Notes: generated by a model from the sequence alone, not told the origin. 64,000 bases of DNA from an uncultured Clostridia bacterium (GCA_946542235.1 CAMNKK010000003.1:1-64000); one strand, 5' to 3'. Counted from the first letter of the stretch, positions 1 to 10,282 are shown. A program made the numbers and translations.

Positions 1-707
1 CCGAACACCGCCGCCGTAAAGGCCTTGATGCCGGGCATGGAGCCGGTGGTCGGCATCAGCGTCGGATAGGCCGAGCACAGCAGGATGCCCGCCACCGCCG
101 CCAGGGCTGAGCCGATGGCGAAGGTGGCGGAGATGGTCCGGTTCACATTGATGCCCATCAGCTCCGCGGCGCCCCGGTCCTCGGACACGCAGCGCATGGC
201 CTTGCCCAGCTTCGTCCGGCTGATAAAGGCGGTCAGCAGCGCCATGATCACCAGGTTCGCCAGGATGGCGATCAGCGTGACTCCGCTGATGTTCAGCCGG
301 CCGCCGAAAAGGGAAATGGTGGAGATCGGAATCATGGTCGCCGCCGGAAAGCTCTTGGGATTCGGGCCCCAGATCAGCAGCGCCAGGTTCTGCAGCAGAT
401 AGCTCATGCCGATGGCGGTAATCAGCACCGCCAGGCCCGTCGCCTGGCGCAGGGGGCGGTAGGCCAGCCCTTCAATGGTAATGCCCAGGACCGTGCACAG
501 CACCATGGCGGCCAGCAGCGCCGCCACCGGGGGCAGACCCCAGTACTGCAGCGCGCAGAAGGCCACGTAGGCGCCCACCATAATCACGTCCCCGTGGGCA
601 AAGTTCAGCATCTTGGCGATGCCGTACACCATGGTGTAGCCCAGGGCGATGATCGCGTAGATGCTCCCCAGGCTGATCCCGTTCACCAGGTTGGACAGAA
701 AAATCAT
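1..707 (-). CDS. livH: Branched-chain amino acid ABC transporter permease LivH-like (partial, runs off window start)
   Basis: Reverse-strand reading from ATG at 707 gives MIFLSNLVNGISLGSIYAIIALGYTMVYGIAKMLNFAHGDVIMVGAY..., a LivH signature; paralogous to the ORF at 9260-10183. Confidence 0.9.
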   Translation of the reverse strand, partial: MIFLSNLVNGISLGSIYAIIALGYTMVYGIAKMLNFAHGDVIMVGAYVAFCALQYWGLPPVAALLAAMVLCTVLGITIEGLAYRPLRQATGLAVLITAIGMSYLLQNLALLIWGPNPKSFPAATMIPISTISLFGGRLNISGVTLIAILANLVIMALLTAFISRTKLGKAMRCVSEDRGAAELMGINVNRTISATFAIGSALAAVAGILLCSAYPTLMPTTGSMPGIKAFTAAVF

Positions 708-804
708 GGTCCAACTCCTCTCCTTCCCATCCTCCGCATATCCGATCCGGCCGGTTTTTGACCAGATATCTCATGCGTCAGCGGCTCTGAAAAAACGAGC
801 GAAT

Positions 805-828
805 CCGCTCCCGGAAAACCGGGAGCGG
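805..828 (-). promoter_or_regulatory. Perfect 10-bp stem hairpin (CCGCTCCCGG-AAAA-CCGGGAGCGG) between livK and livH
   Basis: Exact inverted repeat read directly in the intergenic gap. Confidence 0.75.
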
Positions 829-868
829 ACCGCAATACCTTGCCTCAGACCGGGTCAGGCGACCCGTC

Positions 869-2005
869 TCACTTGTTGAATCCGACATAGACGCCGTTTT
901 CGATGATGACGGCGGTGGGGGTCTTGGTCACTTCGCCGTTGGCGGCCCAGGTCATGGTGCCGGTCACGCCGTCAATCTCGATTTCCTGCATGGCCGCGAT
1001 GAGCCGGTCGCAGATGTCCTCGGCCTTCTCGCCTTCCTTCACATCCGCCTTTTCGGCCGCCGCCACCAGGGCGTACACGCCGTCATAGGCGTCCGCGGCA
1101 AACTGGTTCGGGATCTCGTCATACAGCTCCTTGTAGGTCGCCACGAACTTCTGGGTCTTCTCGTCCTCCGCGTCCGCGGAGAAGGGGGTCAGCAGCATGA
1201 CGCCCTCGGCCAGGGAGGTGTCAAAGCCTTCGATGCTCAGGATGCCGTCCATGCCGTCCACGCCGAACCACACGGGCTTGTAGCCGATGCTGTTGGCGGT
1301 GATCAGGATCTGGGAAGCGGGGGTGTAGTAGATGGGCAGGAACACCAGCTCCGCGCCCTTGTTCTGGGCATCCGCCACCTGGACGGAGTAGTCCGTGGTT
1401 TCATCGGTGAAGGTGGTGGTGGACACGATTTCCAGGCCCACTTCCGGAGCCTTCTCCGCGAAGGTCTGGTAGATGCCGGTGGAATAGGCGTCCGCGTTGT
1501 TGTAGATCACGGCGACCTTGGTGGCCAGCTCGTGCTCCGCGATGTATTCGGCGGAAGCGGATCCCTGCGCCGGGTCGGTGAAGCAGACCTGGTAGACATT
1601 GTCCTTGTCCGCGGTGACCGCGGTGGAGGAGGCGGAGGGCGTCAGCATGAACACGCGCTCCTCATAGGCCACGGCGCCCACCGCGATGCAGGGGGTGGTG
1701 GTCGTGGTGCCGATGATCATCTGGGCGCCCGCGTCCATGGCGCTGTTGTACGCGTTCACGGCGACTTCCGCGTCATGGGTATCATCTTCGTCAATAATTT
1801 CCACCTTATACTTGCCGCCCTTGGCGTTGATCTCGTCCGCGGCGATCTTCGCGCCGCGGCTGGTGGCCGTGCCGTACACGGCGGCCGCGCCCGTCAGCGG
1901 ACCGATATGCGCAATCTTCAGCGTAATGGCTTCCTCCGCGCCCGCGAACGCGAACACGCTCAGGCACATCGCCAGCGCCAGCGCCAGTGCAATGATCTTC
2001 TTCAT
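869..2005 (-). CDS. livK: Branched-chain amino acid ABC transporter substrate-binding protein (LivK-like)
   Basis: Signal peptide MKKIIALALALAMCLSVFAFA then ITLKIAHIGPLTGAAAVYGTATSRGAKIAADEINAKGG; start trimmed from the ORF call at 2041 to the MKK. Confidence 0.92.
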   Translation of the reverse strand: MKKIIALALALAMCLSVFAFAGAEEAITLKIAHIGPLTGAAAVYGTATSRGAKIAADEINAKGGKYKVEIIDEDDTHDAEVAVNAYNSAMDAGAQMIIGTTTTTPCIAVGAVAYEERVFMLTPSASSTAVTADKDNVYQVCFTDPAQGSASAEYIAEHELATKVAVIYNNADAYSTGIYQTFAEKAPEVGLEIVSTTTFTDETTDYSVQVADAQNKGAELVFLPIYYTPASQILITANSIGYKPVWFGVDGMDGILSIEGFDTSLAEGVMLLTPFSADAEDEKTQKFVATYKELYDEIPNQFAADAYDGVYALVAAAEKADVKEGEKAEDICDRLIAAMQEIEIDGVTGTMTWAANGEVTKTPTAVIIENGVYVGFNK

Positions 2006-2261
2006 TTTTCTTTCCCTCCATTCTTTCTCTGGGAAACCCATCCGGTTTCTCCGCGATATTATAATCCCCGAAGGGCCTGCCGTAAAGCGCCGCGCTTGTT
2101 CCTTTCTTGTTTTTTAGCGTCCTCCCGCGGCCGCCGGAAGCCGTCCGCCCTCCCGGGGACCGGGACATCCGCCCCCCGGGCGCCGGGAAAGGTCTGTGGC
2201 TTTTTGGCGGGGAATATGGTAAGATGGGATTATTCGGAAGCGAAAGGAAAGGAATAGTGAC

Positions 2262-3602
2262 ATGCCGGATCTGAGTCCCCTGATTCCCCCGGACAGCGCC
2301 GCCTTTGCCGGCCAGCCGCTGGCCGCCCGGATGCGGCCCGAAACCCTGGAGGAATTCGCCGGCCAGAAGCATCTGATCGGCGAGGGAAAGGTGCTGCGCA
2401 GGCTGATCGCCTCGGATACGATTTCCTCCATGATCTTCTGGGGGCCGCCCGGAGTGGGGAAGACCACCCTGGCCCAGATCATCGCCCGGCAGACCCGGGC
2501 CACCTTCATCAACTTTTCCGCCGTCACCAGCGGCATCAAGGAAATCCGCCAGGTCATGAACCAGGCGGAGGAAAACCGGATCTACGGGATCCGGACCATC
2601 GTCTTCGTGGACGAAATTCACCGGTTCAACAAGGCCCAGCAGGACGCCTTTCTGCCCTATGTGGAAAAGGGGAGCATCGTGCTGATCGGCGCCACCACGG
2701 AGAACCCGTCCTTCGAGATCAACAGCGCGCTGCTGTCCCGGTGCAAGGTGTTCGTGCTGCAGGCCCTGACCCGGGAGGATATCCTGGGGCTGCTTCGCCG
2801 CGCCCTGACGGACGAGCGGGGCTTCGGCCGGGAGCATGTGGAGATCACGGAGCAGGCCCTGGAGGCCATCGCGGACTTCAGCAACGGGGACGCCCGGTCC
2901 GCCCTGAGCACCCTGGAGATGGTGGTGCTCAACGGGGACGCGGATGAAAAGGGGATCACCGTCACCGACGAAACCCTGGCCCAGTGCCTCTCCCGGAAAA
3001 GCCTGATGTATGACAAGGACGGGGACGAGCATTACAACCTGATCTCCGCCCTGCACAAGTCCATGCGGAACTCCGACCCGGACGCGGCGGTCTACTGGAT
3101 GATGCGCATGCTGGAGGGCGGGGAGGATCCCCTGTACATCGCCCGGCGGGTGCTCCGCTTCGCGGCGGAGGACGTGGGGCTGGCGGATCCCCGGGCCATG
3201 GAGGTCGGGGTCGCCGCCTACCAGGCCTGCCATTTCATCGGCGTGCCGGAATGCAACGTGCACCTGGCGGAAGCCGTGGTCTACATGTCCCTGGCCAGCA
3301 AGTCCAACGCGATGGAAATGGCCACCATGGAAGCCCGGGCCGCCATCGAGAAGGAACCGGACGCCCCGGTTCCCCTGCACATCCGCAACGCGCCCACCAC
3401 CCTGATGAAAAATCTGGACTACGGCAAGGGATATCAGTATGCCCATGACTACGCGGAAAAGATGACCGCCATGGAATGCCTGCCCGACAACCTGAAGGGC
3501 CGGCGCTTCTACCACCCCACGGATCAGGGGCAGGAAGCGCGCTACCGGGAGCGTCTGGAGCAGATCCTCGCCTGGAAGGAAAGCAAAAGGCAGCAGTCCT
3601 GA
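2262..3602 (+). CDS. rarA: Replication-associated recombination protein A (RarA/MgsA AAA+ ATPase)
   Basis: PLAARMRPETLEEFAGQKHLIGEGK...FWGPPGVGKTTLAQIIA...FVDEIHRFNKAQQDAFLPYVEKG; full-length RarA family architecture. Confidence 0.95.
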   Translation: MPDLSPLIPPDSAAFAGQPLAARMRPETLEEFAGQKHLIGEGKVLRRLIASDTISSMIFWGPPGVGKTTLAQIIARQTRATFINFSAVTSGIKEIRQVMNQAEENRIYGIRTIVFVDEIHRFNKAQQDAFLPYVEKGSIVLIGATTENPSFEINSALLSRCKVFVLQALTREDILGLLRRALTDERGFGREHVEITEQALEAIADFSNGDARSALSTLEMVVLNGDADEKGITVTDETLAQCLSRKSLMYDKDGDEHYNLISALHKSMRNSDPDAAVYWMMRMLEGGEDPLYIARRVLRFAAEDVGLADPRAMEVGVAAYQACHFIGVPECNVHLAEAVVYMSLASKSNAMEMATMEARAAIEKEPDAPVPLHIRNAPTTLMKNLDYGKGYQYAHDYAEKMTAMECLPDNLKGRRFYHPTDQGQEARYRERLEQILAWKESKRQQS

Positions 3603-3646
3603 TTCCCCTTCCGGCGGCCGGTTCCATCCCACAGGAGGAAACAAAC

Positions 3647-5392
3647 GTGCTGAAGCTGAAACGAATTCCCGCCCTGCTGCTCTGCCTGCTTCTGCTGCTG
3701 ACAGCCGCCCTTCCGGCCGGGGGCGCGGAGGAGGATCCCGCCCCCACCGTCCGGGTCTGGCTGCAGCGGCTGGCGCTGACGGACCGGATCGATCTCCGCC
3801 TGCAGAGCGAATACCTGGCCTCCTGGGGAAAGGAGAGCCGGATGCTGATTCCCCGGGGGGCGGAAATAACGGTGCAGGTCCGCCGGGATCACCTGGTGCT
3901 GTTCTATCGGGACGCCGCGGTGGACTGCGGGGAAACGCTGGACCTGACCCGCACCCGCGATCCGCAATCCGGCACCGGCTCCGCCGGGCTGTGCGTCCTG
4001 CCCTGGGACGGGCTCTATCCGGGGGACCTGCGGCTCAGCGTCTCCGGCGGACAGCTCCGCCCCATCCTCACCGCCAGCGTGGAGGACTACCTGCTGGGCG
4101 TCCTGCCCTATGAGATGAGCGAGGACTTTCCGCTGGAAGCCCTGAAGGCCCAGGCGGTCTGCGCCCGCAATTACGCCCTGAGCCGGGTGAATCCGAAGCG
4201 GGACTACGATCTGGTGGACACCACCAACGACCAGGTTTTCCGCCCGGTGCTGTCCTCCCAGGCCCGGACCGCTCAGGCGGTTCGGGAGACCGCGGGGCTG
4301 GTGGTCACCTCCGGGGGCGCGCTGGCCAGCTGCTACTACAGCGCCTCCAACGGCGGGCAGACAGAGCTGCCCTCCCATGTGTGGAGCGGCGCGGAAGCCA
4401 GCAGGTGCTATGCGATCACGGAGGATCCCTACGATCTCGAAAACCCCGAATCCATTCGGAAAAAAGCGGATCTGCGGAAGGACGGCACCCGGCTTCCGGA
4501 GGACTTTCTGGCCATCCTGCGGGAGGAGGTTTTCGCGCAGCCGGAAATGAAGGAATACTGTCAGGATCCGGAGGCCTTCCGGGTGGATGAAATCCGCTCC
4601 GTCGCCCTGACCACCCCCCGCTTTCCCGCCCCCAGCCGGCTGATGACCCGGATGGAGATCACCGTTTCCGTGTCCGGAAGAAAATATCTGCCCGCGGACA
4701 CGCCGGAGCCGGCCCTGTCCTTTGAGCCCGACGAGGACGACGCCACCGGCACGCCCCCGCCGTCCCCGACGCCGGTGCCGGCGCTGCGGCTCGGCGATTT
4801 CCAAAGCGCGGGCACCTTTGCCCTGACCTTCGATCTCTTTCCCCGGATCGTCCAGGCCCTGAATCTGAGCATCTACGGCGCCAACAACGAAATCATCACC
4901 GTCTCCGAAGGCGGGGACGCCTTCCGGCTCTCCGCCGGCCGATACGGCCACGGCGTGGGCATGAGCCAGCGGGGCGCCCAGTGGATGGCCGGCCATTACC
5001 ATAAAACCTTCGAGGAAATCCTGGCCTTCTACTTTCCGGGCATGAAGCTGCAGAAGGCCGCCGCCGGCGCCCTTCCCATCCCCACGCCGGATCCCGTGCT
5101 GGCGGAAACCCCCGGACCCGCCGCCACGCCCACCCCGCGGCCCACGCAGATGCCCGTCACGGAGGACAATCTGCCGGAGGGCGCGTGGCTGGCCAGCGTG
5201 GAGCACATCGCGGACGACAGCACCCTGAACCTGCGGGCGGAGCCTTCCTCCGCCGGGGAAATCCTGATGCGGCTGTACCGGCACCAGAAGCTCATCGTGC
5301 TGGAGACCTGCGAGGACCCCGTCTGGGTGCATGTCCGCACGGACGTGATCGAGGGCTATGTCATGGTCTCCTTCCTGGAGCCGGTCTCCTGA
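3647..5392 (+). CDS. SpoIID/LytB-domain secreted protein with C-terminal SH3-like domain
   Basis: GTG start after AGGAGG; signal peptide; SVEDYLLGVLPYEMSEDFPLEALKAQAVCARNYALSR and GRYGHGVGMSQRGAQWMA motifs; Pro/Thr linker; SH3-like tail. Confidence 0.88.
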   Translation: MLKLKRIPALLLCLLLLLTAALPAGGAEEDPAPTVRVWLQRLALTDRIDLRLQSEYLASWGKESRMLIPRGAEITVQVRRDHLVLFYRDAAVDCGETLDLTRTRDPQSGTGSAGLCVLPWDGLYPGDLRLSVSGGQLRPILTASVEDYLLGVLPYEMSEDFPLEALKAQAVCARNYALSRVNPKRDYDLVDTTNDQVFRPVLSSQARTAQAVRETAGLVVTSGGALASCYYSASNGGQTELPSHVWSGAEASRCYAITEDPYDLENPESIRKKADLRKDGTRLPEDFLAILREEVFAQPEMKEYCQDPEAFRVDEIRSVALTTPRFPAPSRLMTRMEITVSVSGRKYLPADTPEPALSFEPDEDDATGTPPPSPTPVPALRLGDFQSAGTFALTFDLFPRIVQALNLSIYGANNEIITVSEGGDAFRLSAGRYGHGVGMSQRGAQWMAGHYHKTFEEILAFYFPGMKLQKAAAGALPIPTPDPVLAETPGPAATPTPRPTQMPVTEDNLPEGAWLASVEHIADDSTLNLRAEPSSAGEILMRLYRHQKLIVLETCEDPVWVHVRTDVIEGYVMVSFLEPVS

Positions 5393-5506
5393 TCGGCCCC
5401 CGTCCGGGCGTCTTCCCTTCCATCCTGCTTTTCCCCCGGGCCATCCCGGGAAAACATAACCAGGCGCAGGCATATCCATCCATTCGGCAAAAGGAGGAAA
5501 CACGGC

Positions 5507-6532
5507 ATGAGAAAGGTATTGTTTATCGGCGGAACCGGAACCATCAGCGCGGCCATTACCCGCAGGCTGATCCGGGAAGGGAACTGGGAAGTCTGGCTGC
5601 TGAACCGGGGCAGCCGGCCCGAGGCGGTTCCCGAAGGCGCCCGCAGCGTGGTCGCGGACATCAATGACGAGGCGGATGTCCTGCGGAAGCTGGAGGGCAT
5701 GAACTTTGACGTGATCGGAGAATTCATCGGCTTCACCGTGGATCAGGTGGAGCGGGACTACCGCCTCTTCCGGGGACGGACGAAGCAGTATATCTACATC
5801 AGCTCCGCCTCCGCCTATCACAAGCCCGCCGCGGATTTCCGCATCACCGAGGGAACCACCCTGGCCAATCCCCACTGGGAATATTCCCGGAACAAGATTG
5901 CCTGCGAGGAGTTCCTGATGAAGAAGTACCGGGAAGAGGGTTTCCCGGTCACCATCGTCCGCCCCAGCCACACCTATGACGAGCGGAGCATTCCCGTGGG
6001 CATCCACGGCCAGAAGGGCCCCTGGCAGGTGATCCGGCGGATGCGGGAAGGGAAGCCCGTCCTGATTCAGGGCGACGGAACCTCCCTCTGGCACCTGACC
6101 TTCAACGAGGACTTTGCCATCGGCTATACCGGCCTCATGGGAAACCCGCATGCCATCGGGGAAGCCTTCCACATCACCGGCGATGAGGTCCTGACCTGGA
6201 ATCAGATCCATGCCGCCATCGCCGACGCGCTGGGCGTGGAGCTGAAGCCCTACTATGTTTCCTCCGCCTTCCTGGCGGAAGCGGGCAAAAAGTACGGCTA
6301 TGACTTCGGCGGAAGCCTGCTGGGGGACAAGGCCGTCTCCGTCTTCTTTGACAACACGAAAGTGAAGCGCCTGGCGCCGGATCTGACCACCCATATTCCC
6401 TTCGACCGGGGGGTCCGGATCGCCCTGGACTACATTCTTTCCCATCCGGAATGCCAGCAGCCCGATCCGGAATTCGACGCCTGGTGCGACCGGGTTATCG
6501 CGGCGCTGGAAAAGGCAAAAGGGGAGATCTGA
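5507..6532 (+). CDS. NAD-dependent epimerase/dehydratase (SDR) family protein
   Basis: MRKVLFIGGTGTISAAITRRLI Rossmann motif; extended SDR features. Confidence 0.88.
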   Translation: MRKVLFIGGTGTISAAITRRLIREGNWEVWLLNRGSRPEAVPEGARSVVADINDEADVLRKLEGMNFDVIGEFIGFTVDQVERDYRLFRGRTKQYIYISSASAYHKPAADFRITEGTTLANPHWEYSRNKIACEEFLMKKYREEGFPVTIVRPSHTYDERSIPVGIHGQKGPWQVIRRMREGKPVLIQGDGTSLWHLTFNEDFAIGYTGLMGNPHAIGEAFHITGDEVLTWNQIHAAIADALGVELKPYYVSSAFLAEAGKKYGYDFGGSLLGDKAVSVFFDNTKVKRLAPDLTTHIPFDRGVRIALDYILSHPECQQPDPEFDAWCDRVIAALEKAKGEI

Positions 6533-6566
6533 TTCCCTGCCGGCCCGGCCGGCGCAAAGAACACAA

Positions 6567-6606
6567 AGCAGGGAGCGGACAGGCTGTCCGCTCCCTGCTC
6601 TTATTC
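6567..6606. terminator. Bidirectional intrinsic terminator between convergent epimerase and livF
   Basis: Perfect 15-bp inverted repeat AGCAGGGAGCGGACA/TGTCCGCTCCCTGCT with AAA on the left and CTTATT on the right. Confidence 0.8.
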
Positions 6607-7330
6607 ATGCTTCCTTGCTGCTCTTTCCCAGATAGGCTTCCTGGATCGCCGAGCTGGCCAGCAGCTCCTCCCCGGTTCCGCTCATGGTGATCCGCCCGGT
6701 CTCCAGCACATAGGCGAAGTCGCAGGCGTGCAGCGCGGCATTGGCGTTCTGCTCGATCAGCAGCACCGTCATGCCCGTTTCCTTCAGCGTCTGGATAATC
6801 CGGAAAATATCCTTCACGACCAGGGGCGCCAGGCCCAGGCTGGGCTCATCCATCATGATCATCTTCGGACGGGTCATCATCGCCCGGCCCACCGCCAGCA
6901 TCTGCTGCTCGCCCCCCGACAGGGTGCCCGCCAGCTGCCAGGAGCGCTCCCGCAGCCGGGGGAACAGATCGTAGATATACTCGATATCCTGCTCGATGAC
7001 ATCCCGGTCCCGGCGCAGGTACGCGCCGATCCGCAGGTTTTCCAGCACCGTCAGGTTCGGGAAGACCCGCCGTCCCTCCGGCACCATGGCGATGCCGGTT
7101 TCCACAATCTTCTGGGTGCCGTAGTCCGTAATGTCCCGGCCCTCGAAATAGACCCGGCCTTCCTTGCCCCGGACCAGGCCGGAGATCGTCCGCAGGGTCG
7201 TGCTCTTTCCCGCGCCGTTGGCGCCGATCAGGGTGACAATCTGCCCCTGTTCCACCTCGAAGGAGATTCCCTTCAGGGCCTCAATGCCGCCGTAGCTGAC
7301 CACCAGATCCGTCACTTTCAGCAGGCTCAT
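6605..7330 (-). CDS. livF: Branched-chain amino acid ABC transporter ATP-binding protein LivF
   Basis: Walker A GANGAGKST, LSGGEQQMLAVGRAMM, LAPLVVKDIF; livF family. Confidence 0.95.
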   Translation of the reverse strand: MSLLKVTDLVVSYGGIEALKGISFEVEQGQIVTLIGANGAGKSTTLRTISGLVRGKEGRVYFEGRDITDYGTQKIVETGIAMVPEGRRVFPNLTVLENLRIGAYLRRDRDVIEQDIEYIYDLFPRLRERSWQLAGTLSGGEQQMLAVGRAMMTRPKMIMMDEPSLGLAPLVVKDIFRIIQTLKETGMTVLLIEQNANAALHACDFAYVLETGRITMSGTGEELLASSAIQEAYLGKSSKEA

Positions 7331-8148
7331 TCTTCATCCACCCCCAGATAAGCGGCAATGACCACGGGATTCTGCTGTACCTCCTCCGGCGTGCCGTTGG
7401 CGATCGGCTTGCCGAAGTCCAGCACATAGATCCGGTCCGAGATGTCCATTACCAGATTCATATGGTGCTCAATCATGAACACGGTCAGGTTGAACTCATT
7501 CTTGATCCGGACAATGAACTGCCCCAGCTCGTTGGTTTCCTGGGGATTCATGCCCGCCGCCGGCTCATCCAGCAGCAGCAGGGTCGGCTCCGTAGCCAGC
7601 GCCCGGGCGATCTCCAGCAGCCGCTGTTTTCCGTAGGGCAGGCTGGTGGCCATTTCCTCCGCCACGTCCGTCAGCCCCACGGTTTCCAGCAGTTTCCAGG
7701 CCTTCTCCCGGTTTTTCTTTTCCTCCTCCGCGTTCAGATGCAGCACCTGGGTCAGCAGACCGCTCTTCCGGCGGAGATGCATGGCCGTCATGATATTGTC
7801 AAACACGGTCATGCCGGAGAACAGCCGGATATTCTGGAAGGTCCGGGCGATCCCCTGCTCCGTAATCCTGTCCGGCGTCACGTGCATCTTCTCCCCGCCG
7901 ATCTCCTTCCCGTGGAAGTAGATATGCCCGCTGGTGGGCTGATACACGCTGGTCACACAGTTGAAGGCCGTCGTCTTTCCCGCGCCGTTGGGGCCGATCA
8001 GGGCGACGATTTCCCCCCGGTCGATATGCATGGAAAAATCATTCACCGCGATCACGCCGCCGAACTGCATCGTCAGATGCTCCAGCTTCAGCACGGTCTC
8101 GCCGTCCGTCTCCATGTCCGGGACGGTTTTGATTTCCATCTCGCTCAT
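7327..8148 (-). CDS. livG: Branched-chain amino acid ABC transporter ATP-binding protein LivG
   Basis: GPNGAGKTTAFNCVTSVYQPTSG, ARTFQNIRLF, IEHHMNLVMDISDRIYVLDFGKPIA; stop/start overlap with livF. Confidence 0.95.
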   Translation of the reverse strand: MSEMEIKTVPDMETDGETVLKLEHLTMQFGGVIAVNDFSMHIDRGEIVALIGPNGAGKTTAFNCVTSVYQPTSGHIYFHGKEIGGEKMHVTPDRITEQGIARTFQNIRLFSGMTVFDNIMTAMHLRRKSGLLTQVLHLNAEEEKKNREKAWKLLETVGLTDVAEEMATSLPYGKQRLLEIARALATEPTLLLLDEPAAGMNPQETNELGQFIVRIKNEFNLTVFMIEHHMNLVMDISDRIYVLDFGKPIANGTPEEVQQNPVVIAAYLGVDEE

Positions 8149-9242
8149 TTCGCCGCCTCCTTCCGCTTCCGCCGGAACAGATCCGGCAGCTCTCTCGTGC
8201 CCATGATGCCCTTCCGGAAGAACAGCACCACCACCATGATGATGATGGAGAACACCACCAGCCGGAAGCCGTTGCGCAGCAGCGGCACTTCGAAGTTTCC
8301 GATCATCTGCTTCTCATCCAGGAACCGCAGCCACCACTCGCTGGCCGCCACGAACAGGAAGGAGCTGAACACGCTGCCCGTTACCGAGCCCACGCCGCCG
8401 ATCACCACAATCAGCAGAATCTCATAGGTCATGGCGGTGGTAAAGAACTTCGCCTGCACCGTCGTCTGGTACATGGCCAGCATCGCGCCGCCGATGCCCG
8501 CAAAGAAGGAGGAAATGCAGAAGGCCAGCCGCTTGTGATGCGCCAGGTTGATGCCCATGGCCTCCGCCGCGATCTCGTCATCCCGGATGGACTTCAGCGC
8601 CCGGCCGTATCCGGAGTGGAGCAGCAGCACGATCAGCCCGATGCAGATCCCGGCAATCAGGAAGGGCACCAGCGTGGACAGATACAGGGTCACATTGCCC
8701 TCCGCGTCCCGGATGTTGAAGTCGTTGAAGCTGGGGAACATCCGCAGCATGTTGGCCCCGTTGGTGATGGGCCCCATGGGATCCCACTGTACAATGACGC
8801 GGATGATTTCCGCGAAGCCCAGGGTCGCGATCGCCAGATAGTCGCTCTTCAGCCGCAGCACCGGCAGACCGATCAGCAGCGCGAAGAACGCCGCGGCCAG
8901 CCCGGCCAGAATCAGGGCCACCGCCACCGGCACCGTGAACTGGATCAGCCCGCCCTCATAATACTGATAAACCACCGGCCGGCTTTCCACCGGGATGGTA
9001 AAGATTCCGTACACATAAGCCCCGATCAGCATGAAGCCGGCCTGGCCCAGGGAGAAAATCCCGGTGAAGCCGTTCAGCAGGTTCATGCTCACCGCCACCA
9101 GGGCGTAGGTGGCGCCCTTTTTCAGCACGGTAAAGAGCATGGAGGACGGGGGCAGAATCTGCTCCGCCGCGAATACCGCCGCATACACCGCCGCCACGAT
9201 CACCCAGGTCAGGACGGCGGGTTTTCTTGATTTCGTCTTCAT
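8145..9242 (-). CDS. livM: Branched-chain amino acid ABC transporter permease LivM
   Basis: MNLLNGFTGIFSLGQAGFMLIGAY, LRLKSDYLAIATLGFAEIIR. Confidence 0.94.
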   Translation of the reverse strand: MKTKSRKPAVLTWVIVAAVYAAVFAAEQILPPSSMLFTVLKKGATYALVAVSMNLLNGFTGIFSLGQAGFMLIGAYVYGIFTIPVESRPVVYQYYEGGLIQFTVPVAVALILAGLAAAFFALLIGLPVLRLKSDYLAIATLGFAEIIRVIVQWDPMGPITNGANMLRMFPSFNDFNIRDAEGNVTLYLSTLVPFLIAGICIGLIVLLLHSGYGRALKSIRDDEIAAEAMGINLAHHKRLAFCISSFFAGIGGAMLAMYQTTVQAKFFTTAMTYEILLIVVIGGVGSVTGSVFSSFLFVAASEWWLRFLDEKQMIGNFEVPLLRNGFRLVVFSIIIMVVVLFFRKGIMGTRELPDLFRRKRKEAAK

Positions 9243-9259
9243 GATTCGCTCCGCCTCCC

Positions 9260-10183
9260 TTACACCTTGTCCGTCGTTTTTTCACCGAAAAGGCCGGTGG
9301 GTTTGACAACCAGAATAATGATCAGCAGCGCGAAGGTGAAGGCATCGGAGAAAATGGCCAGACCCAGGGGTCTGCTGATGGCTCCGGCCTTGAAAAGGAT
9401 CACGTCCAGGCCCTTGATCAGATTCTCCATAATGCCGATGATAAACGCGCCGATCACCGCCCCGGGAATGGAGCCGATGCCGCCGAACACCGCCGCCACA
9501 AAGGCCTTCAGGCCGGGCATGGCGCCGGAGGTCTGGATCACCGTGGGATAGTTGGTGAAGTAAAGCACGCTGCCCACGCCCGCCAGGAAGGAGCCGATCA
9601 CGAAGGTCGTGGAGATGACGCTGTTGATCTTGATGCCCATCAGCTGCGCGGTTTCAAAGTCCTTGGAAACCGCCCGCATGGCCATGCCGATCTTGGTCCT
9701 GTTGATCAGCATCACCAGCCCGACCACCAGCAGGATCACCAGCACCGGCGTCACGATCGTCACGACCTTGGTGGTGGCGGAGCCGATTTTGACGGAGTCG
9801 GAGATCACCGGGATGGCCGGATACTGCTTGTTCAGGCCGCCGGTGATGTAGAGCACCAGGTTCTGCAGGGTGTAGCTGACCCCGATGGCGGAAATCATCA
9901 CGGACATCCGGGGCGCGGTGCGCAGCGGCTTATAGGCCACCCGCTCAATCACAAAGCCGACCAGCGCCGTAATGATCAGCACCAGCAGCACGGAAATCCA
10001 GACGGGCAGCCCGCTGGCGGCGATATAGACCATGATAATTCCTGCGACCATGAAAACATCGCCGTGGGCAAAGTTGATCAGGCGCAGGATGCCGTACACC
10101 ATGGTATATCCGATGGCGATCAGCGCGTACTGTCCGCCTACCGAAATACCGGAAAGCAGGTAGGGAAAAATGGTATCCCACAT
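9260..10183 (-). CDS. livH: Branched-chain amino acid ABC transporter permease LivH
   Basis: GGQYALIAIGYTMVYGILRLINFAHGDVFMVAG. Confidence 0.95.
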   Translation of the reverse strand: MWDTIFPYLLSGISVGGQYALIAIGYTMVYGILRLINFAHGDVFMVAGIIMVYIAASGLPVWISVLLVLIITALVGFVIERVAYKPLRTAPRMSVMISAIGVSYTLQNLVLYITGGLNKQYPAIPVISDSVKIGSATTKVVTIVTPVLVILLVVGLVMLINRTKIGMAMRAVSKDFETAQLMGIKINSVISTTFVIGSFLAGVGSVLYFTNYPTVIQTSGAMPGLKAFVAAVFGGIGSIPGAVIGAFIIGIMENLIKGLDVILFKAGAISRPLGLAIFSDAFTFALLIIILVVKPTGLFGEKTTDKV

Positions 10184-10252
10184 GACCGAAACCCTTCCTT
10201 TCGGATCATTCTTTCGTTCCGGGCGCCGGGCCCGGGATATCGGGGAACAGAA

Positions 10253-10282
10253 GCGCGGCGGAGGCAGCCGCCCCCGCCGCGC
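10253..10282 (-). promoter_or_regulatory. Perfect 9-bp GC stem hairpin between livK and livH
   Basis: GCGCGGCGG ... CCGCCGCGC inverted repeat in the intergenic gap. Confidence 0.65.

Noticed and set aside
1806-3644. 612-aa minus-strand ORF
   Set aside because: Overlaps rarA antisense and livK out of frame; no recognisable motif.
3542-6445. 967-aa minus-strand ORF
   Set aside because: Antisense to the SpoIID-like and epimerase genes; low-complexity His/Gly/Gln-rich translation typical of spurious ORFs in GC-rich DNA.
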